In this document: in pieces, positions 1-6,490 of the stretch
How positions within the stretch are numbered: position 1 is the stretch's first letter
Layout of the letters: every line of letters begins with the position of its first letter
Source: Promethearchaeota archaeon
GTDB taxonomy: Archaea > Asgardarchaeota > Lokiarchaeia > Sigynarchaeales > SOKP01
Direction: 5' to 3'
Assembly (NCBI GenBank): GCA_030668025.1
Contig: DAOUUT010000082.1
Location: 1 to 13,092, forward strand
Length of the DNA stretch: 13,092 bases
The notes under the pieces: generated by a model
What the model saw: only the letters and a program-made list of their open reading frames with translations
Databases searched by the model: none
What the model was told of the DNA's origin: nothing
Made by a program: the position numbers and the translations under genes

Positions 1-737
1 GCCTTATTTATTGCTAATCGTAGAGCTAATTTCTTTAAGCCTAAAGAGTTGCCAGCGTATTGATTGTTTACAGACAAAACCCGATCTTCTTGTAAATCTA
101 TATATATACGACGTTTTTTGATATTTTTAGTAACTGGAGGATCTCCAATGAGTTCACCGGCAGAATGGATGAAGTAAAAAAAATCATTAGAACCGTTAAG
201 ATCTTTGAATTCTTCGTAGCCGACACGATACAAAAGGTCTTCTGAATGTGCGACATAGAACGAATCCGTAAGTTGTAGAGCTCCGATTGTAAATTTAGAA
301 TTTATTGGACCAAGACAGAAAAATCTTACAAGACATTCTTTTCCTTTCATGGATCCATCCATAATTTCCAATACTTCTTTGAGTCCTTCATCCCTATCCA
401 TTGTATTTATCCAAGGGCTCCTATATTCACCTTTAGGTATTAACACTTTAGTGTTTTCTTTATCTCTTGCTTGATCGTAAAAGCTATCGTAATGAATTGT
501 ATGACCATTTATCTGAAGTTTAGTTTCTTCGTTGATGGCGATGGCTTTTTGTCTCACATATTCGATATCTTCTTTAGAATCAGAAATTACTGTAACCTTA
601 CTAGGTTTACATAAGTCAACAAATTGCTTTATAATCTTTAACACGTGCTCATTCTTCAAATTAAACAATTTTTCTACGTCATCTTGAGATATTAAATCTC
701 TATCCACAAAATTCACAAAATCTTTTGTAATGTCCAT
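1..737 (-). CDS. pckG: phosphoenolpyruvate carboxykinase (GTP), N-terminal part, cut by window edge
   Basis: The enzyme interconverts oxaloacetate + GTP with PEP + CO2 + GDP, the cytosolic link between the TCA pool and gluconeogenesis. Seen: 245 complete codons from ATG at 737 (MDITKDFVNFVDRD), then the window ends. Diagnostic blocks are YDQARDKENTKVLIPKG (88-102), GSMKGKECLVRFFCLGP (128-144), LQLTDSFYVAHSE (154-166) and QYAGNSLGLKKLALRLA (226-242), the last matching the YGGNSLLGKKCFALR block of GTP-type PEPCKs. The family is about 600 residues, so roughly 60 percent, including the nucleotide-binding P-loop, lies outside the window. There is no Shine-Dalgarno sequence, but a TATA-like element sits about 25 nt upstream, which suggests a leaderless mRNA. 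The YDQ.RDK and YVAHSE blocks look closer to the archaeal (Thermococcus-like) form than to the animal enzyme; that comparison is from memory. Confidence 0.93.
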   Translation of the reverse strand, partial: MDITKDFVNFVDRDLISQDDVEKLFNLKNEHVLKIIKQFVDLCKPSKVTVISDSKEDIEYVRQKAIAINEETKLQINGHTIHYDSFYDQARDKENTKVLIPKGEYRSPWINTMDRDEGLKEVLEIMDGSMKGKECLVRFFCLGPINSKFTIGALQLTDSFYVAHSEDLLYRVGYEEFKDLNGSNDFFYFIHSAGELIGDPPVTKNIKKRRIYIDLQEDRVLSVNNQYAGNSLGLKKLALRLAINK

Positions 738-755
738 CTTAATTTAAGTTAAAAA

Positions 756-765
756 ATATTTTAAG
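756..765 (-). promoter_or_regulatory. TATA-like box of the PEPCK gene
   Basis: The minus strand reads CTTAAAATAT, centred about 24 nt before the PEPCK ATG. This is the usual archaeal TATA-to-start-site distance, so the transcript probably begins at or next to the start codon. The surrounding DNA is almost all A/T, which weakens the call. Confidence 0.4.
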
Positions 766-864
766 TTTATGGTTAAAAAAGTGAAATTTTTATTAAAAAT
801 CTTTTTAAAGTTGGTTAAAAATTGAAAAATTTTTAAATAATATTCAAAAATAAACGAAAAGAAG

Positions 865-883
865 AAAAAAATTAATAAAAAAA
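865..883 (-). terminator. T-tract terminator after the thermosome gene
   Basis: Reading the minus strand past the thermosome stop codon, two runs of seven T occur within 40 nt (877-883 and 865-871). Runs of T on the coding strand are the known intrinsic termination signal of archaeal RNA polymerase. No stem is needed and none is obvious here. Confidence 0.45.
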
Positions 884-899
884 TATAATATTTTACATT

Positions 900-2486
900 C
901 TATAATCCAGGAGGTCTAGAACCTTTAGCGCTGATAATTCTATCTACTCTTAAAATTAAGTTTGCTAATTCAGTTCCCGCTTTTATTACATGGTTAACAA
1001 GAGCAGCGGGTTCAACAATTCCTTTTATAAAATTATCTTCGATCTTATTGGTTATAGTATCAATTCCAACCCATTTTTCGTTATCTGTTTTGTGAGCAGC
1101 GCGTAATTCCGTCATATTCTCAATTTCGTCTAATCCCGCGTTTTTGATCAGAGTTTTTGGAATTTCTTCTAATGCTATAGCAAAGGCGTTTACAGCAAGT
1201 TGTTCTTTCCCGCTAATTTGATTTGCGTATTCTCTTAGTCTCTTCGCAAGTTCGATATATATAGCACCACCACCAGCAACCACGGCTTCAGTGTCCATTA
1301 CTTTAGCGACTACGGAGAGGACATCGTGTAAGGTAATTTCTGCGGAATCTAGGATTTTCTCTAAGCCTCCTTTAAGTATTATTGTTACTGACTTAGGGTT
1401 TTTACATCCACTAAATAAAACATAATCGTTGTTAGCAAGTTTTTCAAATTTTACTTTTTCTGCAAACCCTAAATCTTCTTCAGATAAAGAGTGGAGATCA
1501 GCAACATTTTTTGCCCCAGTAGCTTTAGTTACGGCTTTTATGTCTGAATCGCCGAGATTTTTTATCGCAACGATTCCTTCTTTCGCTAAATACGCACCGA
1601 ATTTATCGGAAATGTCTTGATTATTAACGATCATATTCACTCCTAAATCTTTAAAGATTTTTAAGTAATCGGTCAGGATTTTATCTTCTTGATCGAGAAA
1701 CTTTTGAATGTCAGCGGGGTTAGATATTCTAATTTGGGAATCGAATTCTGTTTTAACAACGTCTAATTTTCTTTTAATAACAGCTATTTTTGCGTTTTTG
1801 ACTACTTCTGGCATAGCGGGATTGACTCGTTCTTTCTCAATGTAGACTCCATTTATTAACTCAGATTCTTGGAGCGATTTTCCGGGCACTTTAACAATTA
1901 ATACATTCCCTACTTTCGAAAAAGTATCTTTGGCATCTCCCTTTACGTGTTTTATGGCTTGTAAAGTTAATTCCGAAAAATAATCTTTTACCCCTACAAT
2001 ATCTTGAGCATTCATAGCAGTTTTAGCGATATTAAAAAGAATTTTATCATCGTCTGGAGATATTTTAACAGCGATCTCATTTATAATCTCTAAAGATTTT
2101 TTTGCTGCCATGCGGAATCCTAGAGTAATAGGTTTTGGATGTATATCTTGTTCAATCAATTCTAGAGCATTTCCCAATAAAGCTGCTGAGAAGATAACAG
2201 CTGTAGTAGTGCCATCACCGATATCATCGTCAATCGATTTGGCTATATTTACCATCATATTTGCAGCAACATTATCTATATCAAGTTTCTTTAATATTTC
2301 GGCGCCATCATTCGTTATTGTTACATCTCCTACAGAATCTACAAGCATTTTATTCATGCCTTTTGGTCCAAGAGTAGATTTTACGGTTTCAGTAATTGCT
2401 ATAATCGCATTTATGTTTTGCATTCGAGCTTCTTTCTCTTTAGTCTGTTCAGTTCCTTCCTTTAATATTATTATTGGTACGGACAT
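900..2486 (-). CDS. ths: thermosome subunit (group II chaperonin, TCP-1/CCT family)
   Basis: ATP-driven protein-folding chamber subunit of the cytosol. Seen in order: N-terminal strand SVPIIILKEGTE, equatorial TLGPKGMNKMLVD (38-50), NDGAEIL (59-65), nucleotide-binding GDGTTTAV (90-97), apical segment with TEFDSQIRISNPADI (246-260), then LHDVL (386-390) with the expected hydrolytic Asp388, VVAGGGA (402-408), and the closing strand LILRVDRIISA (510-520). At 528 residues it is slightly short: it stops at RPPGL and lacks the Gly/Met- or acid-rich tail seen on many thermosomes. A clear AGGAG (2496-2500) lies 9 nt before the ATG. The gene is divergent from an Lrp-family regulator across a palindrome-rich spacer. 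All catalytic motifs are intact, so it should be active. Whether the ring is homo- or hetero-oligomeric cannot be told from one subunit. Confidence 0.97.
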   Translation of the reverse strand: MSVPIIILKEGTEQTKEKEARMQNINAIIAITETVKSTLGPKGMNKMLVDSVGDVTITNDGAEILKKLDIDNVAANMMVNIAKSIDDDIGDGTTTAVIFSAALLGNALELIEQDIHPKPITLGFRMAAKKSLEIINEIAVKISPDDDKILFNIAKTAMNAQDIVGVKDYFSELTLQAIKHVKGDAKDTFSKVGNVLIVKVPGKSLQESELINGVYIEKERVNPAMPEVVKNAKIAVIKRKLDVVKTEFDSQIRISNPADIQKFLDQEDKILTDYLKIFKDLGVNMIVNNQDISDKFGAYLAKEGIVAIKNLGDSDIKAVTKATGAKNVADLHSLSEEDLGFAEKVKFEKLANNDYVLFSGCKNPKSVTIILKGGLEKILDSAEITLHDVLSVVAKVMDTEAVVAGGGAIYIELAKRLREYANQISGKEQLAVNAFAIALEEIPKTLIKNAGLDEIENMTELRAAHKTDNEKWVGIDTITNKIEDNFIKGIVEPAALVNHVIKAGTELANLILRVDRIISAKGSRPPGL

Positions 2487-2529
2487 ATCTTTTTTCTCCT
2501 TTATTATTTTTTAAAATTGATTAATCCCC

Positions 2530-2554
2530 TCTTCCAGAACTAAATTCTGGAAGA
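2530..2554 (-). promoter_or_regulatory. 10-bp inverted repeat in the thermosome leader (operator or RNA hairpin)
   Basis: TCTTCCAGAA and TTCTGGAAGA form a perfect 10-bp stem around a 5-nt loop (2540-2544). It is GC-richer than the DNA around it. It lies 44-68 nt before the thermosome start and downstream of the likely TATA box, so it falls in the untranslated leader or at the start site. A repressor operator there would be well placed to block initiation; an RNA hairpin is the alternative. Archaeal heat-shock genes are known to be repressed from sites near the start (Phr in Pyrococcus, HSR1 in Archaeoglobus), but this sequence does not match the sites I remember for those. Confidence 0.55.
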
Positions 2555-2568
2555 AAGAATTCTTTCTT
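2551..2568. repeat. 18-bp perfect palindrome AAGAAAGAATTCTTTCTT
   Basis: A self-complementary 18-mer with no spacer, sharing four bases with the adjacent 10-bp inverted repeat. It sits close to the predicted thermosome transcription start. Perfect palindromes without a loop favour a DNA site for a dimeric protein over an RNA hairpin. Together the two elements cover 39 bp. Confidence 0.55.
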
Positions 2569-2599
2569 TTTTTTTAAAAAGATCAATTTTTTTTTTTTT

Positions 2600-2607
2600 A
2601 ATATAAA
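2600..2607 (-). promoter_or_regulatory. TATA-like box of the thermosome gene
   Basis: The minus strand reads TTTATATT, followed by a run of 13 A on that strand (2587-2599). A start site about 25 nt on would fall near 2578, giving a leader of about 90 nt that contains both palindromic elements and the Shine-Dalgarno sequence. The assignment is inferred from spacing alone. Confidence 0.4.
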
Positions 2608-2696
2608 GAAATATAAGAAGAATTAAATAATAATTTTATGATTTGGAGATCATTTAAATGTAAAACACATTAATAACAAAAATTATAAATTTTACA

Positions 2697-2760
2697 ATAA
2701 ATATTGAAATGTTGTAATATAAATTTTAAAATAAATATTGAATTGTTGAACAATTTTAAA
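2697..2760. repeat. imperfect tandem repeat upstream of the Lrp gene, with a 15-bp palindrome
   Basis: Two adjacent copies, 2697-2730 and 2731-2760, both begin ATAAATATTGAA, continue with TGTTG after one base, and end ATTTTAAA. The second copy contains the perfect palindrome AATTGTTGAACAATT (2741-2755). Lrp/AsnC proteins typically bind 13-17 bp palindromes, often in phased arrays, and commonly control their own gene. The palindrome ends 37 nt before the Lrp ATG and directly abuts the likely TATA box. It is the best candidate for an autoregulatory operator here. Confidence 0.55.
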
Positions 2761-2761
2761 G

Positions 2762-2769
2762 AATATATC
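2762..2769 (+). promoter_or_regulatory. TATA-like box of the Lrp gene
   Basis: AATATATC is centred about 27 nt before the ATG at 2793, with no Shine-Dalgarno sequence between. A leaderless transcript is the simplest reading. The box directly follows the palindrome at 2741-2755, so a protein bound there could compete with TBP/TFB or help recruit it. Confidence 0.45.
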
Positions 2770-2792
2770 ACTCTTTTTGGTCTAGTTTAAAA

Positions 2793-3251
2793 ATGAAAAA
2801 AGAAAAGGCCTTGGACGATATCGATAAAGAGATTTTAAAAATCTTGCAGGAAAACGCTAAAACATCTTATCGAGTTATCCAAGATAAGTTAAACATCTCT
2901 ATCGGTACTATTCACAATAGAATAGCAAAACTCGAAAATAATGGTATAATAGAGGGTTATACTCTTAAACTCAACAACGAAAAGCTCGGTTATAAGTTAA
3001 CATTTTTAATAAGAATACAAATTGATGGTAAACATACAGCGGAAATTTTGGACCAAATAGCAAAAATACCAGAGGTTTGTTCTGTCTTTCATACTACAGG
3101 GGAGCAATCCGCAGCTTTAATCTGCCGTTTCAAAGAAGCAGAAGATGTCCATCATTTTATTAGGGTATTAAATGAGAAAGAATATGTAACGAAGACTATT
3201 TCTAATATGGTTCTAAAAGAATACCGCCCTCGTTCAAGTATTCAATTTTAA
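2793..3251 (+). CDS. Lrp/AsnC-family transcriptional regulator
   Basis: A DNA-binding, ligand-sensing regulator, probably dimeric or octameric like its relatives. Seen: an N-terminal winged helix-turn-helix (about 8-60) starting LDDIDKEILKILQENAKTSY, with recognition-helix region SIGTIHNRIAKLENNGII, then a C-terminal RAM (ligand-binding, oligomerising) domain (about 66-145). The RAM loop reads TGEQSAAL where many family members have TGxxD, so the usual acidic ligand-contact position is Gln. The effector may not be a standard amino acid, or there may be none. The length of 152 residues is normal. It is divergent from the thermosome gene and preceded by a tandem repeat with a 15-bp palindrome. 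Autoregulation is likely; control of the thermosome is a guess from proximity. No close named homologue can be assigned. Confidence 0.93.
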   Translation: MKKEKALDDIDKEILKILQENAKTSYRVIQDKLNISIGTIHNRIAKLENNGIIEGYTLKLNNEKLGYKLTFLIRIQIDGKHTAEILDQIAKIPEVCSVFHTTGEQSAALICRFKEAEDVHHFIRVLNEKEYVTKTISNMVLKEYRPRSSIQF

Positions 3252-3314
3252 GCCTGTAGAGTATGTAAAAAATTCATAATTCTTGTTCTATAGTTAAAGT
3301 AAAGACTATTTTAT

Positions 3315-3722
3315 CTAATCCTTTTTATTATCTGGTTTAAAATCTAAAGAAATTGAATTAATGCAATATCGTAAGCCTGTAGGTTTAGGACCGTCGTCAA
3401 ATACATGGCCCAAATGACCTCCACATCTATTGCATAATACTTCCTCTCTTTTCATGCCTAAACTGAGATCTGGCTGTTTATCGACGTCTTTATCTTTTAT
3501 AGGGACTGAAAAGCTAGGCCAACCGCAACCAGATTCGAATTGAGATTTAGAATCAAATAGAAGCGCCCCACACCCAGCACAATAATAAACGCCTTTTTCG
3601 CGATTGTTCCAATATTTTCCTGAGAATGGTCGTTCGGTTCCTTTTAACCTTAATACGTGATACTGTTCTTTAGTTAATTTTTGCTTCCACCCATCTTCAG
3701 ATTTAGAATTTTTCGCTGTCAT
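3315..3722 (-). CDS. msrB: peptide-methionine (R)-S-oxide reductase MsrB
   Basis: Repairs oxidised methionine (R-sulfoxide epimer) in proteins, in the cytosol, using thiols or thioredoxin. From the start chosen here (MTAKNSKSEDGW, 135 residues): Zn ligands C48-x2-C51 and C97-x2-C100, GCGWPSF (65-71) with C66 as probable resolving cysteine, HLGHVFDDGP (103-112), and catalytic C120 in RYCINS. The fold is complete. An in-frame ATG 17 codons upstream (3773) would add MDITPKYIKFTFYSFIV, but that DNA carries the TATA-like promoter elements, and MsrB proteins do not need such an extension, so 3722 is preferred. It converges on the Lrp gene and diverges from trpS. No partner MsrA is visible in the window. 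Confidence 0.95.
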   Translation of the reverse strand: MTAKNSKSEDGWKQKLTKEQYHVLRLKGTERPFSGKYWNNREKGVYYCAGCGALLFDSKSQFESGCGWPSFSVPIKDKDVDKQPDLSLGMKREEVLCNRCGGHLGHVFDDGPKPTGLRYCINSISLDFKPDNKKD

Positions 3723-3744
3723 AACAATAAAAGAGTAAAATGTA

Positions 3745-3770
3745 AATTTAATATACTTAGGGGTTATATC
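3745..3770 (-). promoter_or_regulatory. promoter region of msrB, which decides the start codon
   Basis: The minus strand carries GGATATAACC (3761-3770) and AGTATATTAAAT (3747-3758). A TATA box at the second site predicts a start near 3726, a few bases before the ATG at 3722; one at the first predicts a leader of about 15 nt. Either places the longer reading frame's first ATG (3773) upstream of transcription. Confidence 0.45.
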
Positions 3771-3845
3771 CACTTAATTAAATCCATATTCTATTAACAA
3801 AAAGAAGTTAAAAATTGCAAAAAGTGTTTGAAATATTATTCGAGC

Positions 3846-3865
3846 ACTTAAATAGTTCTTTAAGT
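3846..3865. repeat. inverted repeat between msrB and trpS
   Basis: ACTTAAA and TTTAAGT (7-bp perfect arms, 6-nt spacer TAGTTC) lie in the divergent spacer, upstream of the trpS TATA-like box. It could be an operator, but the arms are nearly all A/T and such repeats arise easily by chance in this DNA. Confidence 0.3.
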
Positions 3866-3890
3866 ATCAAAGTTTTTATTTGGTTTCTAT

Positions 3891-3932
3891 TTTTATAATT
3901 ATCAATAATAGACCTAAAAAAGCAAAAAGGAG
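3891..3932 (+). promoter_or_regulatory. trpS promoter and ribosome binding site
   Basis: TTTTATAATT (3891-3900) is a TATA-like box predicting a start near 3921. AGGAG (3928-3932) lies 8 nt before the ATG at 3941. This gives a short leader with a strong Shine-Dalgarno sequence, unlike the leaderless-looking genes nearby. Confidence 0.5.
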
Positions 3933-3940
3933 AATTAAAA

Positions 3941-5029
3941 ATGCTTGATCCCTGGGGTTCCTCTGGTCCAACAAACGATGAGGATTACGAGAGAATAAAA
4001 AAAGAGTTTGGAATTGAAGAAATAGACGAAGTAATTCGCCAAAAATTAATCAGAAATAGATTTATTAGGAGAAAAATCATTTTTGGGCATCGTGAATTGG
4101 GTTTAGTATTAAATGCAATCGAAAAAAAACAACCATGGGCTGTAATGAGTGGAATAAAACCATCTGGGCCATTTCATCTAGGAACCTCAACTACTGCCTT
4201 AGAAATTATTGATTTTCAAAAAATGGGAGGGAAAGCGTATTATTGTATAGCAGATATTGAATCTTGGGAGGATAATGGAATTACATACAAAGAGGCGGAA
4301 CCAATTGCTGTTGATAATTTAGCAGACATATTAGCACTTGGTTTAGATCCTTCACCTGATAAAGCATATATTTGGAGGCAATCTAAAGAACCTATTGTTA
4401 AAGATGTATGCTTTAAAGTAAGTAGATTAGTAACTCAAAACATGTTAAACGCAATTTACGGAGAGAAGACATTTGGGCTTTATTTATCCGCGCTAGTTCA
4501 AACCGGAGATATTATAATTCCTCAGATTTTAGAGGGTCCACAGCCGGTGATAGTCCCCGTAGGGATCGATCAAGATCCACACATAAGACTTACTAGAGAT
4601 CTTACGCGACGATATTACAAAACATTTTTCTTACCAGGAGCTACTTATCATTATTTATTGGCAGGCATAGACGGATCCGAAAAAATGGCAAAAAGAAACC
4701 CTAATAGTTATTTTACGTTTAACGAACCTTTAGAATCTATAGAGAAAAAGGTTAAAGGATCTCTTACGGGTGGACGTAAAAACAAGAAAGTACAACAAGA
4801 ACTTGGCGGCGAACCTAAAAATTGCATGATTTATAAAATGTTAATGTACCACTTTGAAGATGATGATACGGTTTTAGCTGATGAATTTGAAAGATGCGTT
4901 AAAGGTGAGTTAATGTGCGGGGAGCATAAAGCACAGTGCGCCGAAAAGGTTTTGAAATTTATTAAACAACATCAAAAGAAAAAGGAAAAACTAATTGATA
5001 AAGCTAGAGAGCTTTTAGATATCGATTAA
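3941..5029 (+). CDS. trpS: tryptophanyl-tRNA synthetase, archaeal/eukaryotic type
   Basis: Class I synthetase that charges tRNA-Trp in the cytosol. Seen: N-terminal DPWGSSGP followed by DYERIKKEFGI, typical of archaeal TrpRS; HIGH-equivalent FHLGT (78-82); PVGIDQDPHIRLTRDLTRR (206-224), the conserved block shared by archaeal and eukaryotic TrpRS; KMSKS-equivalent KMAKR (248-252); then LTGGRK and QELGGEPKNC in the C-terminal anticodon-binding helical domain. The 362 residues are normal for archaea. The signature loop has Ala in place of the usual Ser; the lysine thought to act on ATP is kept. The start is fixed by AGGAG 8 nt upstream. It is transcribed alone and converges on the GTPase gene. 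TyrRS was considered and set aside because of the DPWG start and the GGEP block. Confidence 0.95.
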   Translation: MLDPWGSSGPTNDEDYERIKKEFGIEEIDEVIRQKLIRNRFIRRKIIFGHRELGLVLNAIEKKQPWAVMSGIKPSGPFHLGTSTTALEIIDFQKMGGKAYYCIADIESWEDNGITYKEAEPIAVDNLADILALGLDPSPDKAYIWRQSKEPIVKDVCFKVSRLVTQNMLNAIYGEKTFGLYLSALVQTGDIIIPQILEGPQPVIVPVGIDQDPHIRLTRDLTRRYYKTFFLPGATYHYLLAGIDGSEKMAKRNPNSYFTFNEPLESIEKKVKGSLTGGRKNKKVQQELGGEPKNCMIYKMLMYHFEDDDTVLADEFERCVKGELMCGEHKAQCAEKVLKFIKQHQKKKEKLIDKARELLDID

Positions 5030-5071
5030 TCGTTAATTCCCTACATCTACTATTTGGACTCCTCTAAAAAT

Positions 5072-5087
5072 AGAATAAAATTATTCT
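5072..5087. terminator. bidirectional terminator-like hairpin between trpS and the GTPase gene
   Basis: AGAATAA-AA-TTATTCT is a perfect 7-bp inverted repeat in the gap between two convergent genes. A T-run follows the stem on the plus strand (5087-5090) and one also follows on the minus strand (complement of A at 5066-5070). It can serve both transcripts. The tight 2-nt loop means the top pairs must open in RNA. Confidence 0.5.
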
Positions 5088-5104
5088 TTTCCCATTAATT
5101 CAAT

Positions 5105-6028
5105 TTAAATTAACTTTTTAATGATCTTCGTCAGATCATCAAGGAAATTAGGGAATCTTTCAAAGAATTTTAATTTTTGTTCCTCTCTTAGTACTGCTGA
5201 CACGAAAAATATATCATTATTTATTTTCGTTTTTAGTAAAAACGAAAACAATTTCCCTTCAGTTGAAGTAAAATCAAAGTTTCCTTCATATTTTTCCTCT
5301 TCCATCCGTTTAAGTAAAAATAAATGCTCTTTAATTGATTCTATTAACTCAACGTAGACATCGGGTTCAATATCACTATAATATTCGGAAACAATTATCC
5401 CATTACGATCAAATACAATAAGAGCTTGATTGTTAAAAATTTCTATATAGTGTTCTAGCAATTCTGAAAGTTTAAAAAATTGCTTACTAAAAACAGAAAG
5501 CCCATATGAAACTAATTGAACAATTGAAATTATATCATAAATAGAAGATTGCTGAAATAAAATGTTGAAATCAGGATATTCATTCAAAATTTTTTCTCTT
5601 AGTTTTTCAATATTTGCTATGATCTCTTCATCAGCTTTTAACTCGGGATCGTATTTATGAAATGTAATTATTATTGGGACGCTCATTTCACTTTCAGAGA
5701 AAAATGTTAAAATCGCATTTAAATATTCAAGTGAGTCATCAAAACGATCTGGATCTTGAACATCGATTACATAGATAAGTAAATCAGTAGCATCAAAATA
5801 AACGCTCTGATAATTCACGTAAATCTCGCGATAAGTTTCTTGACCCCCCATATCCCAGAAAATAGTATTATTTTTCAGAAAATTCATTTTATGATATTTT
5901 ACTCTAATAGTAGGTTTAAGTTGGACAATATCTCTTTCAAAATCATATTTTTTGTCCAAGGCTGTTAAGATTGATGTTTTACCGGCGTTATCCAATCCAC
6001 TTACAATAATTTTCAATAAACGTTCCAT
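5105..6028 (-). CDS. Rag/Arf-like small GTPase with C-terminal roadblock-like domain
   Basis: A Ras-superfamily switch, GTP-bound when active. G1 GLDNAGKTS (11-19) and G3 WDMGGQ (58-63) are Arf-like; T40 is the likely switch I threonine. G4 is HKYD (124-127) instead of NKxD, and G5 is SSIYD (161-165); both resemble Rag/Gtr proteins (HKMD and TSIWD/TSIYD in RagA/RagC). Residues about 188-307 (LSELLEHYIEIFNNQALIVFDRNG onward) align in order with the C-terminal roadblock domain of Rag GTPases. The 307-residue length also fits RagA. In eukaryotes Rag proteins pair through this domain and recruit TORC1 to lysosomes; what the archaeal form does is unknown. There is no lipidation site or membrane segment. 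It appears monocistronic, and a truncated GTPase copy lies directly upstream. The GTPase call is certain; the Rag affiliation is strong but from recalled motifs. Confidence 0.9.
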   Translation of the reverse strand: MERLLKIIVSGLDNAGKTSILTALDKKYDFERDIVQLKPTIRVKYHKMNFLKNNTIFWDMGGQETYREIYVNYQSVYFDATDLLIYVIDVQDPDRFDDSLEYLNAILTFFSESEMSVPIIITFHKYDPELKADEEIIANIEKLREKILNEYPDFNILFQQSSIYDIISIVQLVSYGLSVFSKQFFKLSELLEHYIEIFNNQALIVFDRNGIIVSEYYSDIEPDVYVELIESIKEHLFLLKRMEEEKYEGNFDFTSTEGKLFSFLLKTKINNDIFFVSAVLREEQKLKFFERFPNFLDDLTKIIKKLI

Positions 6029-6064
6029 TGAATTTAACTCACACTTGTTTAGGTATTTTTTGAG

Positions 6065-6079
6065 TTTAATATTTTAATA
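6065..6079 (-). promoter_or_regulatory. TATA-like region of the GTPase gene
   Basis: The minus strand reads TATTAAAATATTAAA here, predicting a start near 6045-6050 and a leader of about 20 nt with no good Shine-Dalgarno sequence. The element lies between the intact gene and the truncated copy, so the intact gene has its own promoter. Confidence 0.35.
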
Positions 6080-6092
6080 GATTCAAATAAAT

Positions 6093-6230
6093 TTAAATTT
6101 CTGTGAATACAAAATAGGGATTTTTATTTTTTTCATTGAGATTAATAGGTATATTGCCCGCAGTTAGTATCGATGTTTTACCCGCGTTATCTAAACCAGC
6201 TATAATTACCTTGATAATTCGTTCCATCAT
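6093..6230 (-). pseudogene. truncated N-terminal remnant of a second Rag/Arf-like GTPase
   Basis: A 45-codon reading frame starts with two ATGs (6230, 6227). From the second Met, residues 1-23 read MERIIKVIIAG then LDNAGKTSILTA, matching 18 of 23 residues of the neighbouring full GTPase, including the complete P-loop. After that the sequence becomes GNIPINLNEKNKNPYFVFTEI and stops; switch I, WDxGGQ and HKxD are absent. Synonymous sites in the shared part differ often (for example GCG/GCC, TCG/TCA, CTA/TTA), so this is not a recent copy: it was probably an independent paralogue that lost its body by deletion. No other GTPase motif is found between 6092 and 6029. A translated 45-residue P-loop peptide cannot be ruled out. 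Confidence 0.75.
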
Positions 6231-6490
6231 TGTGAACCAATACTTATCCTTATTGTAAACACTTATTAAAAAAAAATAACGATAAAACCTTTTTTAAACG
6301 AAGTTTATCATGAAATTTTTTAATAGTAAGTGAAATTCATTATTTTTAATCTTATGGTCTTTTTCTATTTTACTTCCTCCCACTATCTCAAATTTCTCAT
6401 ATTACTTGAAAAATACATACATGACACTTTTATTTTATAATGAGAACTAATTTAATTTCATTAAATAGTAATTTATAAAAGTGGATTGAA

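Noticed and set aside
2110..2514. 134-codon plus-strand frame antisense to the thermosome N-terminus
   Set aside because: It lies opposite a highly conserved coding region, has no promoter or ribosome-binding site of its own, and its protein shows no family features. It is a shadow frame, as are the other frames antisense to the thermosome, trpS, coiled-coil, glyA and rpo3 genes.
2531..2553. TTCnnGAA units that look like eukaryotic heat-shock elements upstream of a chaperonin gene
   Set aside because: Two TTCnnGAA units occur, but their 5-nt separation breaks the 5-bp phasing of true heat-shock elements, and archaea have no known HSF. Kept only as an inverted repeat.
3723..3773. N-terminal extension of MsrB starting MDITPKYIKF
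   Set aside because: The DNA contains the TATA-like elements of the gene and the extension is not part of the MsrB fold; the ATG at 3722 fits better.
6231..6490. Further GTPase fragments or a mobile element around the remnant
   Set aside because: Reading all frames showed no WDxGGQ, HKxD or transposase-like stretch, no terminal inverted repeats and no target duplication; only AT-rich spacer is visible.
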